Shown: positions 25,262 through 34,138, counted from the stretch's first letter. The stretch is 64,000 bases of DNA from Paenibacillus monticola (GCF_009664975.1 NZ_WJXB01000009.1:87366-151365); one strand, 5' to 3'. Numbers and translations are program-made. The notes: a model not told the origin generated them from the sequence alone.

Positions 25262-26265
25262 TTGTACGGTTCGGTTATGTGGCAATGTCCACTGTTATCA
25301 AGGACTGCTCTCCATCCAAAACGATGACAATGGCCACTTTCAAGAAGTTGGACGACCGCGAAGCTGCGCTGCGTCGTCTGGAGAACATCGCCCGCATGAA
25401 CCTGCACAATACGCTGCGCCTGTTAAAGCATAATGCTGCTTCAGGGATTAAGGTTTACCGTCTCACCTCCAAGCTGATTCCGCTGGCGACGCATCCTGAT
25501 TTGCAGGATTGGAATCCATTTGCGGCGTTGGTTGAGGAATTTGCCGAAGTGGGACAATATATCAAGAAACACGGGCTGCGGGTATCTTTTCATCCCGATC
25601 ACTTTACAGTCCTTAGTACACCTCGTCCCGAGGTGCTGGAAAGCTCAATTCGGGATTTATGGCACCATACAGATATGCTGAATGCCATGGGACTAACGGC
25701 AACCGTTAAGAATAATATTCATATTGGCGGTGCATATGGGGACAAGCCTGTGGCAGCGGCACGGTTTCAGGAGCATTTTGCTGATCTGCCAATAGAGCTG
25801 CAGGAACGCATTACGCTGGAGAATGATGACAAGACATTTAACGCAGTGGAGACGCTGGCTGTAAGCCGGAGTCTTGGGTTGCCGATGGTGCTGGATATTC
25901 ATCACCAGTGGGTGAACAATGAAGGGGAGCTTCCGTGGGAGCTCTGGCCTGACATTCAACGAACATGGAAGTCTCCACTGGCGCTGAAGGATGTTCTGCC
26001 GGGAGAGCTTTTGCCGCCCAAAATTCACGTTTCGAGTCCTCGCAGCCCATCTGAGCCACGGAGTCATGCTGATGGGGTCGAGCCTGCGCCCTTGCTTGCT
26101 TTTCTGAGGCGCATAGCGGCTGTTACTCCTGCGGTTGATGTTATGATTGAAGCGAAGTCGAAGGACGGAGCATTGTTTGAATTAATGGAGGCGCTGAAGG
26201 AGCTGGCGCAAGCGGGCAACGGAATTACTCTTTTAGACGGAGCTAGCGTTAATATTGAACCTTAA
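25258..26265 (+). CDS. uvsE: UV damage endonuclease
   Basis: 335 residues, a TIM-barrel metal-dependent endonuclease of the UVDE family, which nicks DNA 5' to cyclobutane dimers and other lesions, an alternative to nucleotide excision. Family blocks: RFGYVAMSTVIKDCSPSKTM near the N terminus, IKKHGLRVSFHPDHFTVLST, TLENDDKTFN, LGLPMVLDIHHQWVN and VMIEAKSKDGAL. The His, Glu, Asp and Lys residues in these blocks are the metal ligands and modified lysine known from Thermus UVDE. The start ATG overlaps the preceding stop by four bases. This family is common in endospore formers. Confidence 0.95.
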   Translation: MIVRFGYVAMSTVIKDCSPSKTMTMATFKKLDDREAALRRLENIARMNLHNTLRLLKHNAASGIKVYRLTSKLIPLATHPDLQDWNPFAALVEEFAEVGQYIKKHGLRVSFHPDHFTVLSTPRPEVLESSIRDLWHHTDMLNAMGLTATVKNNIHIGGAYGDKPVAAARFQEHFADLPIELQERITLENDDKTFNAVETLAVSRSLGLPMVLDIHHQWVNNEGELPWELWPDIQRTWKSPLALKDVLPGELLPPKIHVSSPRSPSEPRSHADGVEPAPLLAFLRRIAAVTPAVDVMIEAKSKDGALFELMEALKELAQAGNGITLLDGASVNIEP

Positions 26266-26312
26266 ACTAGGATAATATGAAGATATGATCAGAACACGGG
26301 GCCAGTCTTTAC

Positions 26313-26341
26313 TTGATAAGTGACCAGAAATAGGGTACGTT
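26313..26341 (+). promoter_or_regulatory. Weak candidate promoter for fabI
   Basis: TTGATA (26313-26318), 17 bases, then TACGTT (26336-26341). The -10 is poor. I looked for a FapR operator (ACCTRGTACTAGGT-type) in 26266-26403 and found none convincing. Confidence 0.3.
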
Positions 26342-26403
26342 GAATGAAACTGAGGAGTGAGTGGAGCTTAGGCTCTATGAAACTTTGATAAGGAGTTAGG
26401 GAA

Positions 26404-27174
26404 ATGGGAGAATTGCTCACGGGCAAAAATATCGTCGTTATGGGCGTGGCGAATGACCGCAGTATCGCTTGGGCAATTGCCAAAAGCTTGTCTGAACAAG
26501 GAGCACGCCTTGCATTTACATATGAGAACGAACGGGTAGAAAGCCGGGTGCGTAAGCTGGCAGAGACTCTTCCAGACTCGGTAATTCTGCCCTGTGATGT
26601 AACAGTGGATGCGGATATTGACAATCTTGCTGTAGAGCTACAGGAGAATTTCGGTGTACTTCACGGTATCGTTCATAGTATTGCATATGCTAAGAGTGAG
26701 GATTTGGAAGGACGTTTTGCCGATACCTCCCGTGCTGGTTTTGCACTGGCAAATGACATCAGTGCATATTCACTGGTTGCTGTAGCGCAGCGTCTGCATA
26801 CTCTAATGACTGAGGGGGGATCGGTCCTCACGATGACATATATGGGCTCGCAGCGTGTGTTGCGTAATTACAACGTGATGGGTGTGGCCAAGGCAGCACT
26901 GGAAGCCTCGGTTCGTTATTTGGCAAGTGATCTTGGACCAGACAATATTCGTGTGAATGCAATATCGGCAGGTCCCATTCGTACATTGTCGGCGAAAGGT
27001 ATTAGTGATTTCAACACCATTCTCCGTATTGTGGAGGAAAAAGCACCGCTGCGGCGGGGCACGGATACGGCAGAAGTTGGAGATACGGCCATGTTCATGA
27101 TGAGTCATCTGTCACGCGGAATTACTGGAGAAGTGATTTATGTCGATGGGGGTTACCACATCATCGGCGGTTAA
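26404..27174 (+). CDS. fabI: Enoyl-[acyl-carrier-protein] reductase (NADH)
   Basis: A 256-residue short-chain dehydrogenase/reductase-type enzyme that reduces the trans-2 double bond in the last step of each fatty acid elongation cycle. Seen: the nucleotide-binding start GKNIVVMGVANDRSIAWAIA typical of FabI, VHSIAYA, and the FabI-type catalytic pair Tyr-x6-Lys in YNVMGVAKAALEASVRYLA. NAISAGPIRTLSAKGI and the C-terminal GEVIYVDGGYHIIGG follow. It is the triclosan- and isoniazid-sensitive class by family; no resistance residues were assessed. AAGGAG precedes ATG 26404. Next come a phosphatase and a small gene on the same strand up to the terminator at 28429. Confidence 0.97.
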   Translation: MGELLTGKNIVVMGVANDRSIAWAIAKSLSEQGARLAFTYENERVESRVRKLAETLPDSVILPCDVTVDADIDNLAVELQENFGVLHGIVHSIAYAKSEDLEGRFADTSRAGFALANDISAYSLVAVAQRLHTLMTEGGSVLTMTYMGSQRVLRNYNVMGVAKAALEASVRYLASDLGPDNIRVNAISAGPIRTLSAKGISDFNTILRIVEEKAPLRRGTDTAEVGDTAMFMMSHLSRGITGEVIYVDGGYHIIGG

Positions 27175-27225
27175 CGTTCATGCTGTGGAGTCCACGATTA
27201 TTTCTAAAGAAAGCGGAGTGAAGAG

Positions 27226-28110
27226 ATGAGTCCTATAGATCCTAATAACAAGAATGAAAGGGAACCTTATGTAGTTAGTGGCAAGGGATATACAGCCGTT
27301 GCCATTAGCGCTGCTGCCAAGGCCGGGGAATGGATCAAGAGCAGACAGGGGCAGGTAAAGGAACTCGGCACTAAGACATCAGCCCAGGATCTTGTTACGG
27401 AAGTGGACAAGGGCGTGGAACAGATGATTCGCAGGCTGATTCTGACCCATTATTCCGATCATGCTATTCTCGGAGAAGAGGGCGTTCCACCAGGCGCAGC
27501 TGCGGCTACAGCAGCAGTGGAAGAAGTCCGGGAGAACGATTATTTATGGATTGTAGATCCTGTGGATGGCACCACAAATTTTGTACATGGATTTCCGTTT
27601 TACTGCGTCTCTATTGCCCTGGTGGTTCGAGGTGAATTAACAGTCGGTGTTATCTATGATCCAATCCGGGATGAAATGTTCGTTGCTGAAAAAGGTAAAG
27701 GCGCCTATATGCATGGTGTTCCTACTAAGGTTTCTGTGGAAAATGAATTTGGAGACAGCCTGATTGCTATGGGCTTCCCTCCGGATCGAGAATTCGCGCA
27801 GCCCGTGAATATGGCGGGACTGCAAAGTATTCTTCCACAGATTCGTGGCGTACGCGCAGGCGGTTCCGCTGCACTGCATCTAGCCTATGTGGCAGCAGGT
27901 CGGGTAGATGGATACTGGGAAGTCGGCTTGAACCCTTGGGATTGTGCGGCGGGCGTATTGCTTATATTAGAATCAGGCGGGAAGGTTACGGATACACTGG
28001 GAAGACCGTATGATATCAGTACACGTCATATAGTAGCAAGTAATGGACGTATTCATGATTATCTGGTGAAGTCCTTGGTGGATGCCGAAGCAACCGGATA
28101 TAAGCTTTAG
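27226..28110 (+). CDS. suhB: Inositol monophosphatase family protein
   Basis: A 294-residue Mg-dependent phosphatase. Signature motifs: LGEEG (metal ligand Glu), WIVDPVDGTTNFVHGFP (the WxDPxDGTxxF core) and NPWDCAAGVLLILESGGKV, the C-terminal signature. It could hydrolyse inositol-1-phosphate, NADP-type or other sugar-phosphate substrates; within the family substrate cannot be read from sequence. The N terminus carries about 20 extra residues before the helical domain (MSPIDPNNKNEREPYVVSG). GGAGTGAAGAG precedes ATG 27226. It follows fabI by 51 bases and a small gene follows by 12 bases, so the three probably form one unit. Confidence 0.92.
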   Translation: MSPIDPNNKNEREPYVVSGKGYTAVAISAAAKAGEWIKSRQGQVKELGTKTSAQDLVTEVDKGVEQMIRRLILTHYSDHAILGEEGVPPGAAAATAAVEEVRENDYLWIVDPVDGTTNFVHGFPFYCVSIALVVRGELTVGVIYDPIRDEMFVAEKGKGAYMHGVPTKVSVENEFGDSLIAMGFPPDREFAQPVNMAGLQSILPQIRGVRAGGSAALHLAYVAAGRVDGYWEVGLNPWDCAAGVLLILESGGKVTDTLGRPYDISTRHIVASNGRIHDYLVKSLVDAEATGYKL

Positions 28111-28122
28111 GAGGTTACTGGC

Positions 28123-28413
28123 ATGAGCGAAAAAGATGATTTGGAGCGCAAACTAAGTGAACTGCTGGAAGATGGCGAGATGGAGCAGGAAGACCGGACG
28201 GCCAAGGAAATTCGGCAAATTTCACCCAAATATGAAATTCGTATTCAGACCACACTTGATCCCATTGTGGAAGAGACGCGGCGTTACCGTAAGATAGGTC
28301 ACGAATTGGATGACCGTTACGACAAATATTTGGAACGGACTCGTGGGAATTCTGACCTGAAAGGTATTTCTACCCAAGGACAGGATACGGAATCCGGCAA
28401 GAGCCAAGAATAG
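28123..28413 (+). CDS. Small charged protein of unknown function
   Basis: 96 residues, rich in Glu, Asp, Arg and Lys, with predicted helix and no membrane segment. Features: a coiled-coil-like start (EKDDLERKLSELLEDGEMEQ), a middle with ISPKYEIRIQTTLDPIVEET, and a Ser/Gln/Gly tail likely disordered. I do not recognise a family. AGGAGG lies eight bases before ATG 28123, and the gap to the phosphatase is 12 bases, so it is almost certainly translated and co-transcribed. A strong terminator follows directly. Confidence 0.75.
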   Translation: MSEKDDLERKLSELLEDGEMEQEDRTAKEIRQISPKYEIRIQTTLDPIVEETRRYRKIGHELDDRYDKYLERTRGNSDLKGISTQGQDTESGKSQE

Positions 28414-28428
28414 CCATGGATCATACTG

Positions 28429-28464
28429 AAGAGCGGTTTCCTGGATACGGGAAACCGCTCTTTT
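28429..28464 (+). terminator. Terminator after the fabI-suhB unit
   Basis: AAGAGCGGTTTCC...GGAAACCGCTCTT, a perfect 13-bp stem with TTTT following. It overlaps the upstream part of the longest frame of the next gene, supporting the later start there. Confidence 0.93.
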
Positions 28465-28489
28465 GCACAGCTGGCCGGAATGGTAGAAT
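28463..28489 (+). promoter_or_regulatory. Promoter for the secreted SGNH hydrolase
   Basis: TTGCAC (28463-28468) and TAGAAT (28484-28489) preceded by TGG (extended -10), with a short 15-base spacer. A second TAGAAT begins at 28489. Confidence 0.4.
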
Positions 28490-28517
28490 AGAATTATTAC
28501 GAATGGGGAGAGATACG

Positions 28518-29810
28518 ATGCTGAACTTTTGTAAAAAGACTCTGGTAGCTGGCGCAAGTAGTCTGCTGTTATTCTCTGTACTGATAGGCGCAGGTGCCGG
28601 GTCGGCTAATGCGGCAGAAGCGGCGATTGTATCACAAAGCCCGCAGCAGGATGTCTTTCGCATCGTAGCGCTTGGGGATTCCATAACAGCCGGTTATGAG
28701 CCGGGAATGACGGAAAGCACAAAGCCCTACGGATACGCAGAGAGATTACTAGAGCAAGGCTGGTATCACGGTAGAAGCGCGCTGAACAATTACGGAATCC
28801 TAGGATTGACTACAACCGGGTTAAGTAATTATACGGAAGCCATCAGACAGGGCACGGCGACAACCCCTGATGGAATTCAGGCAGGGCTTCCTGATCCGCG
28901 GATTGCCCAGTTTGCTGCTCTAGTTCCACAAGTGAGAGCGGAGCTTACGGAAGCCGATCTTATTACCATTACGATTGGTGGAAATGATGTGAGCAGCCTG
29001 CTTCTACAGGCGGGTGAACTGAGCGAGGCAGAATTTGCCTCTAAGGTCGAGCAATTGCTTGCCGTATATTCGTCCAATGTGAAAGCTTCACTGGAGAATA
29101 TACGCTCGATAAATCCCCAGGCGACGATTATATTGGCTGATCAATATCAGCCTGCACCCAAAATTGCTGCAGGTCAGACCTACACCAAGCTTATGAGCGC
29201 AGCGGAACGATTTACAGCTGCTGCGGAAAGCGTCGTTGCAAGCGTAAACCAGAACGGAGCGCCAGTGCTGTTAGCTCATGTAGCGGCACAGTTCGCAGGT
29301 GTGGAAGGTTCGCTGACACATATTATTGGGGCAGGCGACCCCGATTTCCATCCAACGCAGCTTGGATATGAGAAGATCGCGCGAGTGTTTACTGAGCTGC
29401 AATGGGGAGCGTATCGTACGCCAGCTGTAGCCGCGATGACATCTGCGGCTGTACCGATGGCGATTGTTGTTAATGGGGTAGAGTTGAACACCCCCAATAA
29501 GCCGATCCTTAAGAATGGCCAGAATTTTTTGGCGCTAAAAGATGTTCTGAATGCAGTAGGAGCAACCGGGAAGTGGGATAACAAAACCTCCAGTGCAACA
29601 ATTATCTACGGTGGGCGGACGGTCGTTATTACAATCGGCGCGAAGTTCATTAAGGTAAATGGGGCAAATGTAGCGATTGATACACCAGCATTTCTGCAAA
29701 AGGTAGGCAAAGAGGATAAAACCTACTTACCACTCGCTGCGCTGGCAACAGGTCTTGGCTTTGATGTGAATTACAGCAGCCAACTGCGGACAGCTTTCAT
29801 TAATCCATAA
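28518..29810 (+). CDS. Secreted SGNH/GDSL hydrolase with copper amine oxidase N-like domain
   Basis: 430 residues. The signal peptide is at about 1-33 (LVAGASSLLLFSVLIGAGAG, then SANAAEA). The SGNH hydrolase domain spans about 45-290: the nucleophile Ser in FRIVALGDSITAGYEP, the Gly and Asn in block TITIGGNDVSS, and the Asp and His in GDPDFHPTQLGYEKIA. It would cleave an ester in the wall or outside, for example O-acetyl groups, but the substrate is unknown. Residues about 310-430 are a copper amine oxidase N-terminal-like module (FLALKDVLNAVGATGKWDN, TYLPLAALATGLGFDV), a beta-rich domain common in Paenibacillus secreted proteins. The start is ATG 28518 with GGGGAG just before; a frame from 28416 is rejected because it crosses a terminator and promoter. 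Confidence 0.9.
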   Translation: MLNFCKKTLVAGASSLLLFSVLIGAGAGSANAAEAAIVSQSPQQDVFRIVALGDSITAGYEPGMTESTKPYGYAERLLEQGWYHGRSALNNYGILGLTTTGLSNYTEAIRQGTATTPDGIQAGLPDPRIAQFAALVPQVRAELTEADLITITIGGNDVSSLLLQAGELSEAEFASKVEQLLAVYSSNVKASLENIRSINPQATIILADQYQPAPKIAAGQTYTKLMSAAERFTAAAESVVASVNQNGAPVLLAHVAAQFAGVEGSLTHIIGAGDPDFHPTQLGYEKIARVFTELQWGAYRTPAVAAMTSAAVPMAIVVNGVELNTPNKPILKNGQNFLALKDVLNAVGATGKWDNKTSSATIIYGGRTVVITIGAKFIKVNGANVAIDTPAFLQKVGKEDKTYLPLAALATGLGFDVNYSSQLRTAFINP

Positions 29811-29882
29811 TACTGCATATTCTAAAATTAATCGCAGAACCCTTTTTATATTAAATTAAGCCTGTAAGGCAAAGGTGGATGA

Positions 29883-30488
29883 ATGTTGTTGATTGCTAAA
29901 TTTAATGCTGATTATATCATTACAATGGATGATATCGTACGGGAAGGCCATCCTGTGCTCCGTACTGTAACAGATCCAGTAAAACTTCCCTTGCAGAAGG
30001 AGGTACGTGAGGCGCTGCAATGTATGATGCAGTTTCTAAAGAACAGCCAGAATCCGGAGATTTCAAATCAATATAAACTGCGCTCTGGAGTAGGGATATC
30101 TGCGAATCAAATTGGTCTGAACCAGCGGATGTTCGCAATGTATCTGACCGATGCTAAGGGGAATATAGTTGAACATGCTCTGTTTAACCCCAAAATCATC
30201 AGTCATTCACTGTCCATGATTTATTTGCCGGAAAGCGAAGGCTGTCTGTCTGTTGACCGCCCAATACATGGTTTTGTGCCGAGGTATGAAACAGTTAAAC
30301 TGAAGGCTTATAATCTGGATGGCAAGGAGGTTGTCCTGAGATTTAAGGGCTACCAAGCTATCGTTGTCCAACATGAAATAGATCATCTGGATGGCATTAT
30401 GTTTTTTGACCGGATCAATAAGGAGAATCCCTTTAAGCTGCCGCAGGGTGTGGAGATCCGAAGTCTGTATGAACCGAGGAGTAAATAA
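29883..30488 (+). CDS. def: Peptide deformylase
   Basis: A 201-residue metalloenzyme that removes the N-terminal formyl group of new proteins. Three motifs: GVGISANQIG (GxGxAAxQ-like), EGCLSVDRP and the zinc motif VQHEIDHLDG. Longer than the E. coli enzyme with an insert around GNIVEHALFNPKIISHSLSM, as in the B. subtilis YkrB (type 2) group. ATG 29883 follows AAAGGTGG closely; the conserved part (MDDIVREGHPVLR) begins 14 codons later, so a start at ATG 29925 cannot be ruled out, although no ribosome site precedes it. Confidence 0.95.
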   Translation: MLLIAKFNADYIITMDDIVREGHPVLRTVTDPVKLPLQKEVREALQCMMQFLKNSQNPEISNQYKLRSGVGISANQIGLNQRMFAMYLTDAKGNIVEHALFNPKIISHSLSMIYLPESEGCLSVDRPIHGFVPRYETVKLKAYNLDGKEVVLRFKGYQAIVVQHEIDHLDGIMFFDRINKENPFKLPQGVEIRSLYEPRSK

Positions 30489-30496
30489 CCAAAGTT

Positions 30497-30536
30497 AACG
30501 GTCTTTGTCCCGATATGGGAGAACGGCCGTTTTTTC
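30497..30536 (+). terminator. Terminator after def
   Basis: AACGG/CCGTT outer stem with an inner TCCC/GGGA helix, then six T. Confidence 0.75.
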
Positions 30537-30613
30537 TTGTAAGGGGAGAATAGTGATACAATCATTAATTATAGCGCCCTATTGCGGTAGCTTAGCTTAC
30601 ATAAGGGGGATTT

Positions 30614-30853
30614 ATGGGCGATACCTACATGATGACTACCATCTATATATTATTAGCACTATTGATCATTTTCACGTTTATCTACAGGATTCGAAAGCAG
30701 ATTTTTAGAAAGTATATTTATGCCCAAGCAGCGATGATCATAAGTTTCATTCTAGTTTCTCTAGCTTTGGGGGGCGTCTCTTTATGGATACGGCTGGCAG
30801 CATTATTAGTAATAATTGTTATATTTATGTATGGTAGACGGAGTGAAATATAA
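30614..30853 (+). CDS. Small integral membrane protein
   Basis: 79 residues with no recognised family. Three hydrophobic segments: YILLALLIIFTFIY, IISFILVSLALGGVSLWI and LAALLVIIVIFMYG, with basic residues between the first two (RIRKQIFRKY), so a three-helix membrane protein is likely. AGGGGG lies four bases before ATG 30614, which is close; ATG 30629 or 30632 could also be used. The next gene begins 29 bases downstream on the same strand. No function can be assigned. Confidence 0.65.
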   Translation: MGDTYMMTTIYILLALLIIFTFIYRIRKQIFRKYIYAQAAMIISFILVSLALGGVSLWIRLAALLVIIVIFMYGRRSEI

Positions 30854-30882
30854 GGTGGATTTATTATTAGGGAGGGAATTAA

Positions 30883-31503
30883 ATGGGCTGGAGCACAAGC
30901 GCATTAAGAGGAATACCCAATGATTATAATGATGAGGCGAAGAAGATTGATGAACAGATTTTGGGGTTGATCCAGCAACGCAAAGCCATTAGCGGCGGAA
31001 AACGTCTTTTCCCGGAACAAGAGGTTTTGGAGCAATGGGCAGCTAAGTTTGACCTTGAGCTTAACCAAATATCGCTTATTCTGAGCAGCCTTAATGAAGG
31101 TTTGCCCAGACGCCACTTTTGGGACGAGCCAGGGTTACTGTTGGGTGTCCTTCCGATCATGAAGAGAATAGTAACCGAGGATTTCGAATATGTGCTTTCC
31201 CATGCGATGCAGCATGAGAAGCTCAGCATTGTCACTTTGGAGATTAAGTACCTGAAAGAAACAACGGATCAGGTTCATATCAGACCGACGCTTGATTTGG
31301 TAGTCCTGAGCGACACGGAGTATGAGGTGACTCGAAACCATGGTCACGGCGGCGGCGGGCAGATCCAAATGCGGTTTATGGTCTCACCTCCGCTACCTAA
31401 TGATCTGACTTCCGTTGAATTTTCTCTGGTGCCCGGCAGCGACAGATTTATGGGGCCTTCTTACGAGGAGATCAAGTTGGACAAGCAGATTGATTTCTAT
31501 TAA
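30883..31503 (+). CDS. Conserved protein of unknown function
   Basis: 206 residues, soluble, no signal peptide. The N-terminal 60 residues look helical; DEQILGLIQQRKAIS resembles the first helix of the chorismate mutase type II fold, but no active-site pattern follows and I would not name it so. The middle and C terminus contain strand-like segments, a Gly/His-rich turn (NHGHGGGGQIQMRF) and VEFSLVPGSD. GGAGGG precedes ATG 30883 at good spacing. It lies just after the small membrane protein gene and before a bidirectional terminator, so the two may form a unit. Confidence 0.75.
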   Translation: MGWSTSALRGIPNDYNDEAKKIDEQILGLIQQRKAISGGKRLFPEQEVLEQWAAKFDLELNQISLILSSLNEGLPRRHFWDEPGLLLGVLPIMKRIVTEDFEYVLSHAMQHEKLSIVTLEIKYLKETTDQVHIRPTLDLVVLSDTEYEVTRNHGHGGGGQIQMRFMVSPPLPNDLTSVEFSLVPGSDRFMGPSYEEIKLDKQIDFY

Positions 31504-31526
31504 GTGATTCATTGAATCTAACAGTA

Positions 31527-31568
31527 AAAATAGCCCATCGCAGATTAATACCTGCAGTGGGCTATTTT
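31527..31568. terminator. Bidirectional terminator
   Basis: AAAATAGCCCA (31527-31537) pairs with TGGGCTATTTT (31558-31568) around an inner CTGCAG-containing loop. It lies between the convergent unknown gene and the hemL-type gene. Confidence 0.92.
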
Positions 31569-31633
31569 CGAATATATTACGCCAGAAAATATAGTTTATT
31601 CTATTCCACCAAGCTGGATTCATGCAACGAATT

Positions 31634-32950
31634 CTACTGCTCTGTTGCCATGGCGCTGAAGGATTCCTCAGCCGCTTCCAGCGTAGCATCAATATCTGCA
31701 TCCGTATGCGCCGTAGTCAGGAACCAGGCTTCATATTTCGACGGGGCCAGGTTGATCCCCCGGTTTAGCATATGCCGGAAAAAGCTGGCGAATCTTTCGC
31801 CGTCCGTATCCTGTGCTTCTTCGTAGTTCGTAATCGGATGATCGCAGAAATGGGTGGAGAAGGAGCCGCGAATGCGGTTAATGGTCAGCGGAATGCCATG
31901 GCGGTCCGCTGATTGCTGAAGTCCGTCTGCCAGACGGTTGGCCAGACGTTCCATCTCGTCATACACACCTTCAGCGCGCAACACCTCAAGGCAGGCTATT
32001 CCTGCCGAGATGGAGGCCGGATTTCCTGCCATCGTACCGGCCTGGTAAGCCGGGCCGAGCGGAGCAACCTGTTCCATCACTTCTTTGCGGCCGCCGTAAG
32101 CGCCGATTGGCAGGCCACCACCGATGATTTTGCCAAGCGCGGTCAAGTCAGGCGTAATATCATGATGGTTCTCCAGTCCGGCATAGGTCTGTGTGGAGCC
32201 GTAGTGGAAGCGGAAAGCTGTAATGACTTCATCATAAATAACTAGTGAGCCATTATCGTGAGTCAGCTTGCAGAGGCCTTCTAGGAAGCCGGGCTGTGGC
32301 ATAACCATGCCGAAATTGCCGACAATCGGTTCTACCATAACAGCCGCAACATCTTCGCCCCATTTCTCCAACGCTTCCTGCAGACTGTCCAAATCATTGA
32401 AGGGAACGGTAATTACCTCCTGCGCAATGCTCTTGGGAACTCCCGCACTGTCCGGAATGCCTAACGTGGACGGCCCGGAACCTGCGGCTACAAGCACAAG
32501 GTCAGAATGGCCATGGTAACAGCCAGCGAACTTGACGATCTTACTGCGCTTAGTAAAGGCACGTGCTACACGGATGGTTGTCATTACGGCTTCCGTACCT
32601 GAATTGACAAACCGCACCTTATCCATGGAGGGAATAGCTTCTTTTAGCATTTTGGCCAGCGTGATTTCGAGCTGTGTCGGTGTGCCGTAAAGAACGCCAT
32701 TCTCTGCAGCCGCGATAATCGCTGATGTGATATGAGGATGCGCATGACCGGTAATGATCGGTCCATAAGCTGCCAGATAATCTATGTACCGATTGCCGTC
32801 TTCGTCCCAAAAGTTAGACCCGCTGGCCCGCTTCATAAATACGGGTGCACCGCCGCCGACAGCTTTGAAGGAACGGGAGGGACTGTTGACCCCTCCAACG
32901 ATATGCAATAAGGCTTCCTGATATAATTTCTCTGATGTAGAACGGTTCAT
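31634..32950 (-). CDS. hemL: Glutamate-1-semialdehyde 2,1-aminomutase (GsaB-like)
   Basis: A 438-residue pyridoxal-phosphate enzyme of aminotransferase class III that converts glutamate-1-semialdehyde to 5-aminolevulinate for heme. Seen: VGGVNSPSRSFKAVGGGAPV, SGTEAVMTTIRVARAFT, GCYHGHSDLVL, the Asp before PLP in VIYDEVITAFRF, and the Schiff-base Lys in DLTALGKIIGGGLPIGAYGG. Its sequence recalls the second Bacillus paralog (GsaB/HemL2) rather than the HemL encoded in the hemAXCDBL operon. The gene is isolated here, with no other heme genes nearby, which agrees with that. AAGGATGA precedes the ATG at 32950. Confidence 0.94.
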   Translation of the reverse strand: MNRSTSEKLYQEALLHIVGGVNSPSRSFKAVGGGAPVFMKRASGSNFWDEDGNRYIDYLAAYGPIITGHAHPHITSAIIAAAENGVLYGTPTQLEITLAKMLKEAIPSMDKVRFVNSGTEAVMTTIRVARAFTKRSKIVKFAGCYHGHSDLVLVAAGSGPSTLGIPDSAGVPKSIAQEVITVPFNDLDSLQEALEKWGEDVAAVMVEPIVGNFGMVMPQPGFLEGLCKLTHDNGSLVIYDEVITAFRFHYGSTQTYAGLENHHDITPDLTALGKIIGGGLPIGAYGGRKEVMEQVAPLGPAYQAGTMAGNPASISAGIACLEVLRAEGVYDEMERLANRLADGLQQSADRHGIPLTINRIRGSFSTHFCDHPITNYEEAQDTDGERFASFFRHMLNRGINLAPSKYEAWFLTTAHTDADIDATLEAAEESFSAMATEQ

Positions 32951-32994
32951 GTATTAGTCATCCTTTCTTGTTCTTCTTATCCATACTCAAGGGA

Positions 32995-33031
32995 ACGGGC
33001 GAACTGGCGGTGAATTCCGCTGTCCGCCCGT
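32995..33031 (-). other. GC-rich hairpin between the LCP gene and hemL
   Basis: ACGGGCG (32995-33001) pairs with CGCCCGT (33025-33031), with further pairing GCGG/CCGC inside. No T-run follows on the minus strand, so it may be an attenuating or stabilising hairpin rather than a standard terminator. Confidence 0.45.
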
Positions 33032-33085
33032 CTTGTTGTAAGTACGGTAATATTCAACTCTAATCATACTCATGCTATATAATTT

Positions 33086-34138
33086 TTAGTTGGCTCCAGT
33101 AGTTGCGTTAGCACTGCTACCTGCCGAAGCTTCCGGCGAAGCAGAGGGTGCAGGATCGCTCAGAGTGTCCTGCACGAATTGTTGTAATTCCTCGTCGCTG
33201 CTTACGCCGATTACAGCCGAGCCACCGCTTGTCTTCTCTTCCACAAGCAGATCCATCGGTGGAATTTGCGCATTGCCACTCATGGTGCTGGAGTAACCTA
33301 CGTTCGCAAGCTTCCACATATCATTTACCGACAGGTTGGTGTCGATATAAGGCGTGACCTCGCCAAGAATGCTAGGCAGCTTGATAAGTGAAGTAGTGCT
33401 CTTCACCTTGTCTGCAACAGCGCTAAGGAATCCCCGCTGACGTTCGGTCCGAGTGAAATCGGAGGTAGCATCATGTCGAAAGCGTACATATTGCAGCGCC
33501 ATATTGCCGTCGAGATGCTGGAAGCCTTTTTTTAAATCAATGTCGTATTCAGGGCCGTCAGCAATAGTCTTGTAGACCATGTCCTTCTCAACATCGTAAT
33601 CGATGCCGCCCACAGCATCTACCAGCTTAATGAAGCCTTGGAAATCCGTGTAGACATAATATTGAATCGGGATGCCGAGCAGGTCGCTTACCGTCTGCAT
33701 CGCCGTGTTGGGTCCATGTGTAATGGCTGTATTGATGCGGTCCTTACCGTGATCAGGAATAGATACGTACGTATCCCGCAGAATGGAGAATACATGAATC
33801 TTCTTCTTCACCGGATCAAGAGAGGCCACCAGCATCGTATCCGAGCGCGGAACTTCACCCTTCTTCACACCCCGGGCATCCACGCCCATGAGTAGAATAT
33901 TAACGGGTTCCGTACCTTCCCAATTTGGAGGATCTGGGGTATCCACATCGACAGTTTCTACATTCTGAAAGGGCGAGTTTTCGCCATCCTTTTGCATACT
34001 GTCAAGCTGATTGTAGATTGAGCTGAAATAGTAAACTATGAAGCCGATAATTAGGAGAAGAATAATAGCGAGTGTCCAAAGCAGTGGCTTCTTCTTTGAT
34101 TTCCCGGCTTTTGCGTGCCTTTTATTTCGTGGTGGCAT
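33086..34138 (-). CDS. LCP (LytR-CpsA-Psr) family cell-wall ligase
   Basis: 350 residues: a short basic N terminus, one membrane helix (LLWTLAIILLLIIGFIVYYF), and an extracellular LCP domain. Family blocks: NILLMGVDARGVKKGEVPRS, DTMLVASLDPVKKKIHVFSI, LRDTYVSIPDHGKDRINTAI, and the Arg-rich motif YVRFRHDATSDFTRTERQRG. These enzymes move polyprenyl-phosphate-linked teichoic acid or other glycopolymers onto peptidoglycan outside the membrane. The C terminus ends in an Ala/Ser/Pro low-complexity tail. The start is ATG 34138, with AAGGAAG eight bases away; an ATG seven codons upstream (34159) is less well placed. It diverges from bcp. Confidence 0.93.
   Translation of the reverse strand: MPPRNKRHAKAGKSKKKPLLWTLAIILLLIIGFIVYYFSSIYNQLDSMQKDGENSPFQNVETVDVDTPDPPNWEGTEPVNILLMGVDARGVKKGEVPRSDTMLVASLDPVKKKIHVFSILRDTYVSIPDHGKDRINTAITHGPNTAMQTVSDLLGIPIQYYVYTDFQGFIKLVDAVGGIDYDVEKDMVYKTIADGPEYDIDLKKGFQHLDGNMALQYVRFRHDATSDFTRTERQRGFLSAVADKVKSTTSLIKLPSILGEVTPYIDTNLSVNDMWKLANVGYSSTMSGNAQIPPMDLLVEEKTSGGSAVIGVSSDEELQQFVQDTLSDPAPSASPEASAGSSANATTGAN

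Noticed and set aside
26266..26403. FapR operator before fabI
   Set aside because: No match to the palindromic FapR consensus; only a weak TTACTTGATAAGTGA-like repeat.
28416..28517. Longer N terminus for the SGNH hydrolase
   Set aside because: Crosses a perfect terminator and a promoter; ATG 28518 starts a signal peptide behind GGGGAG.
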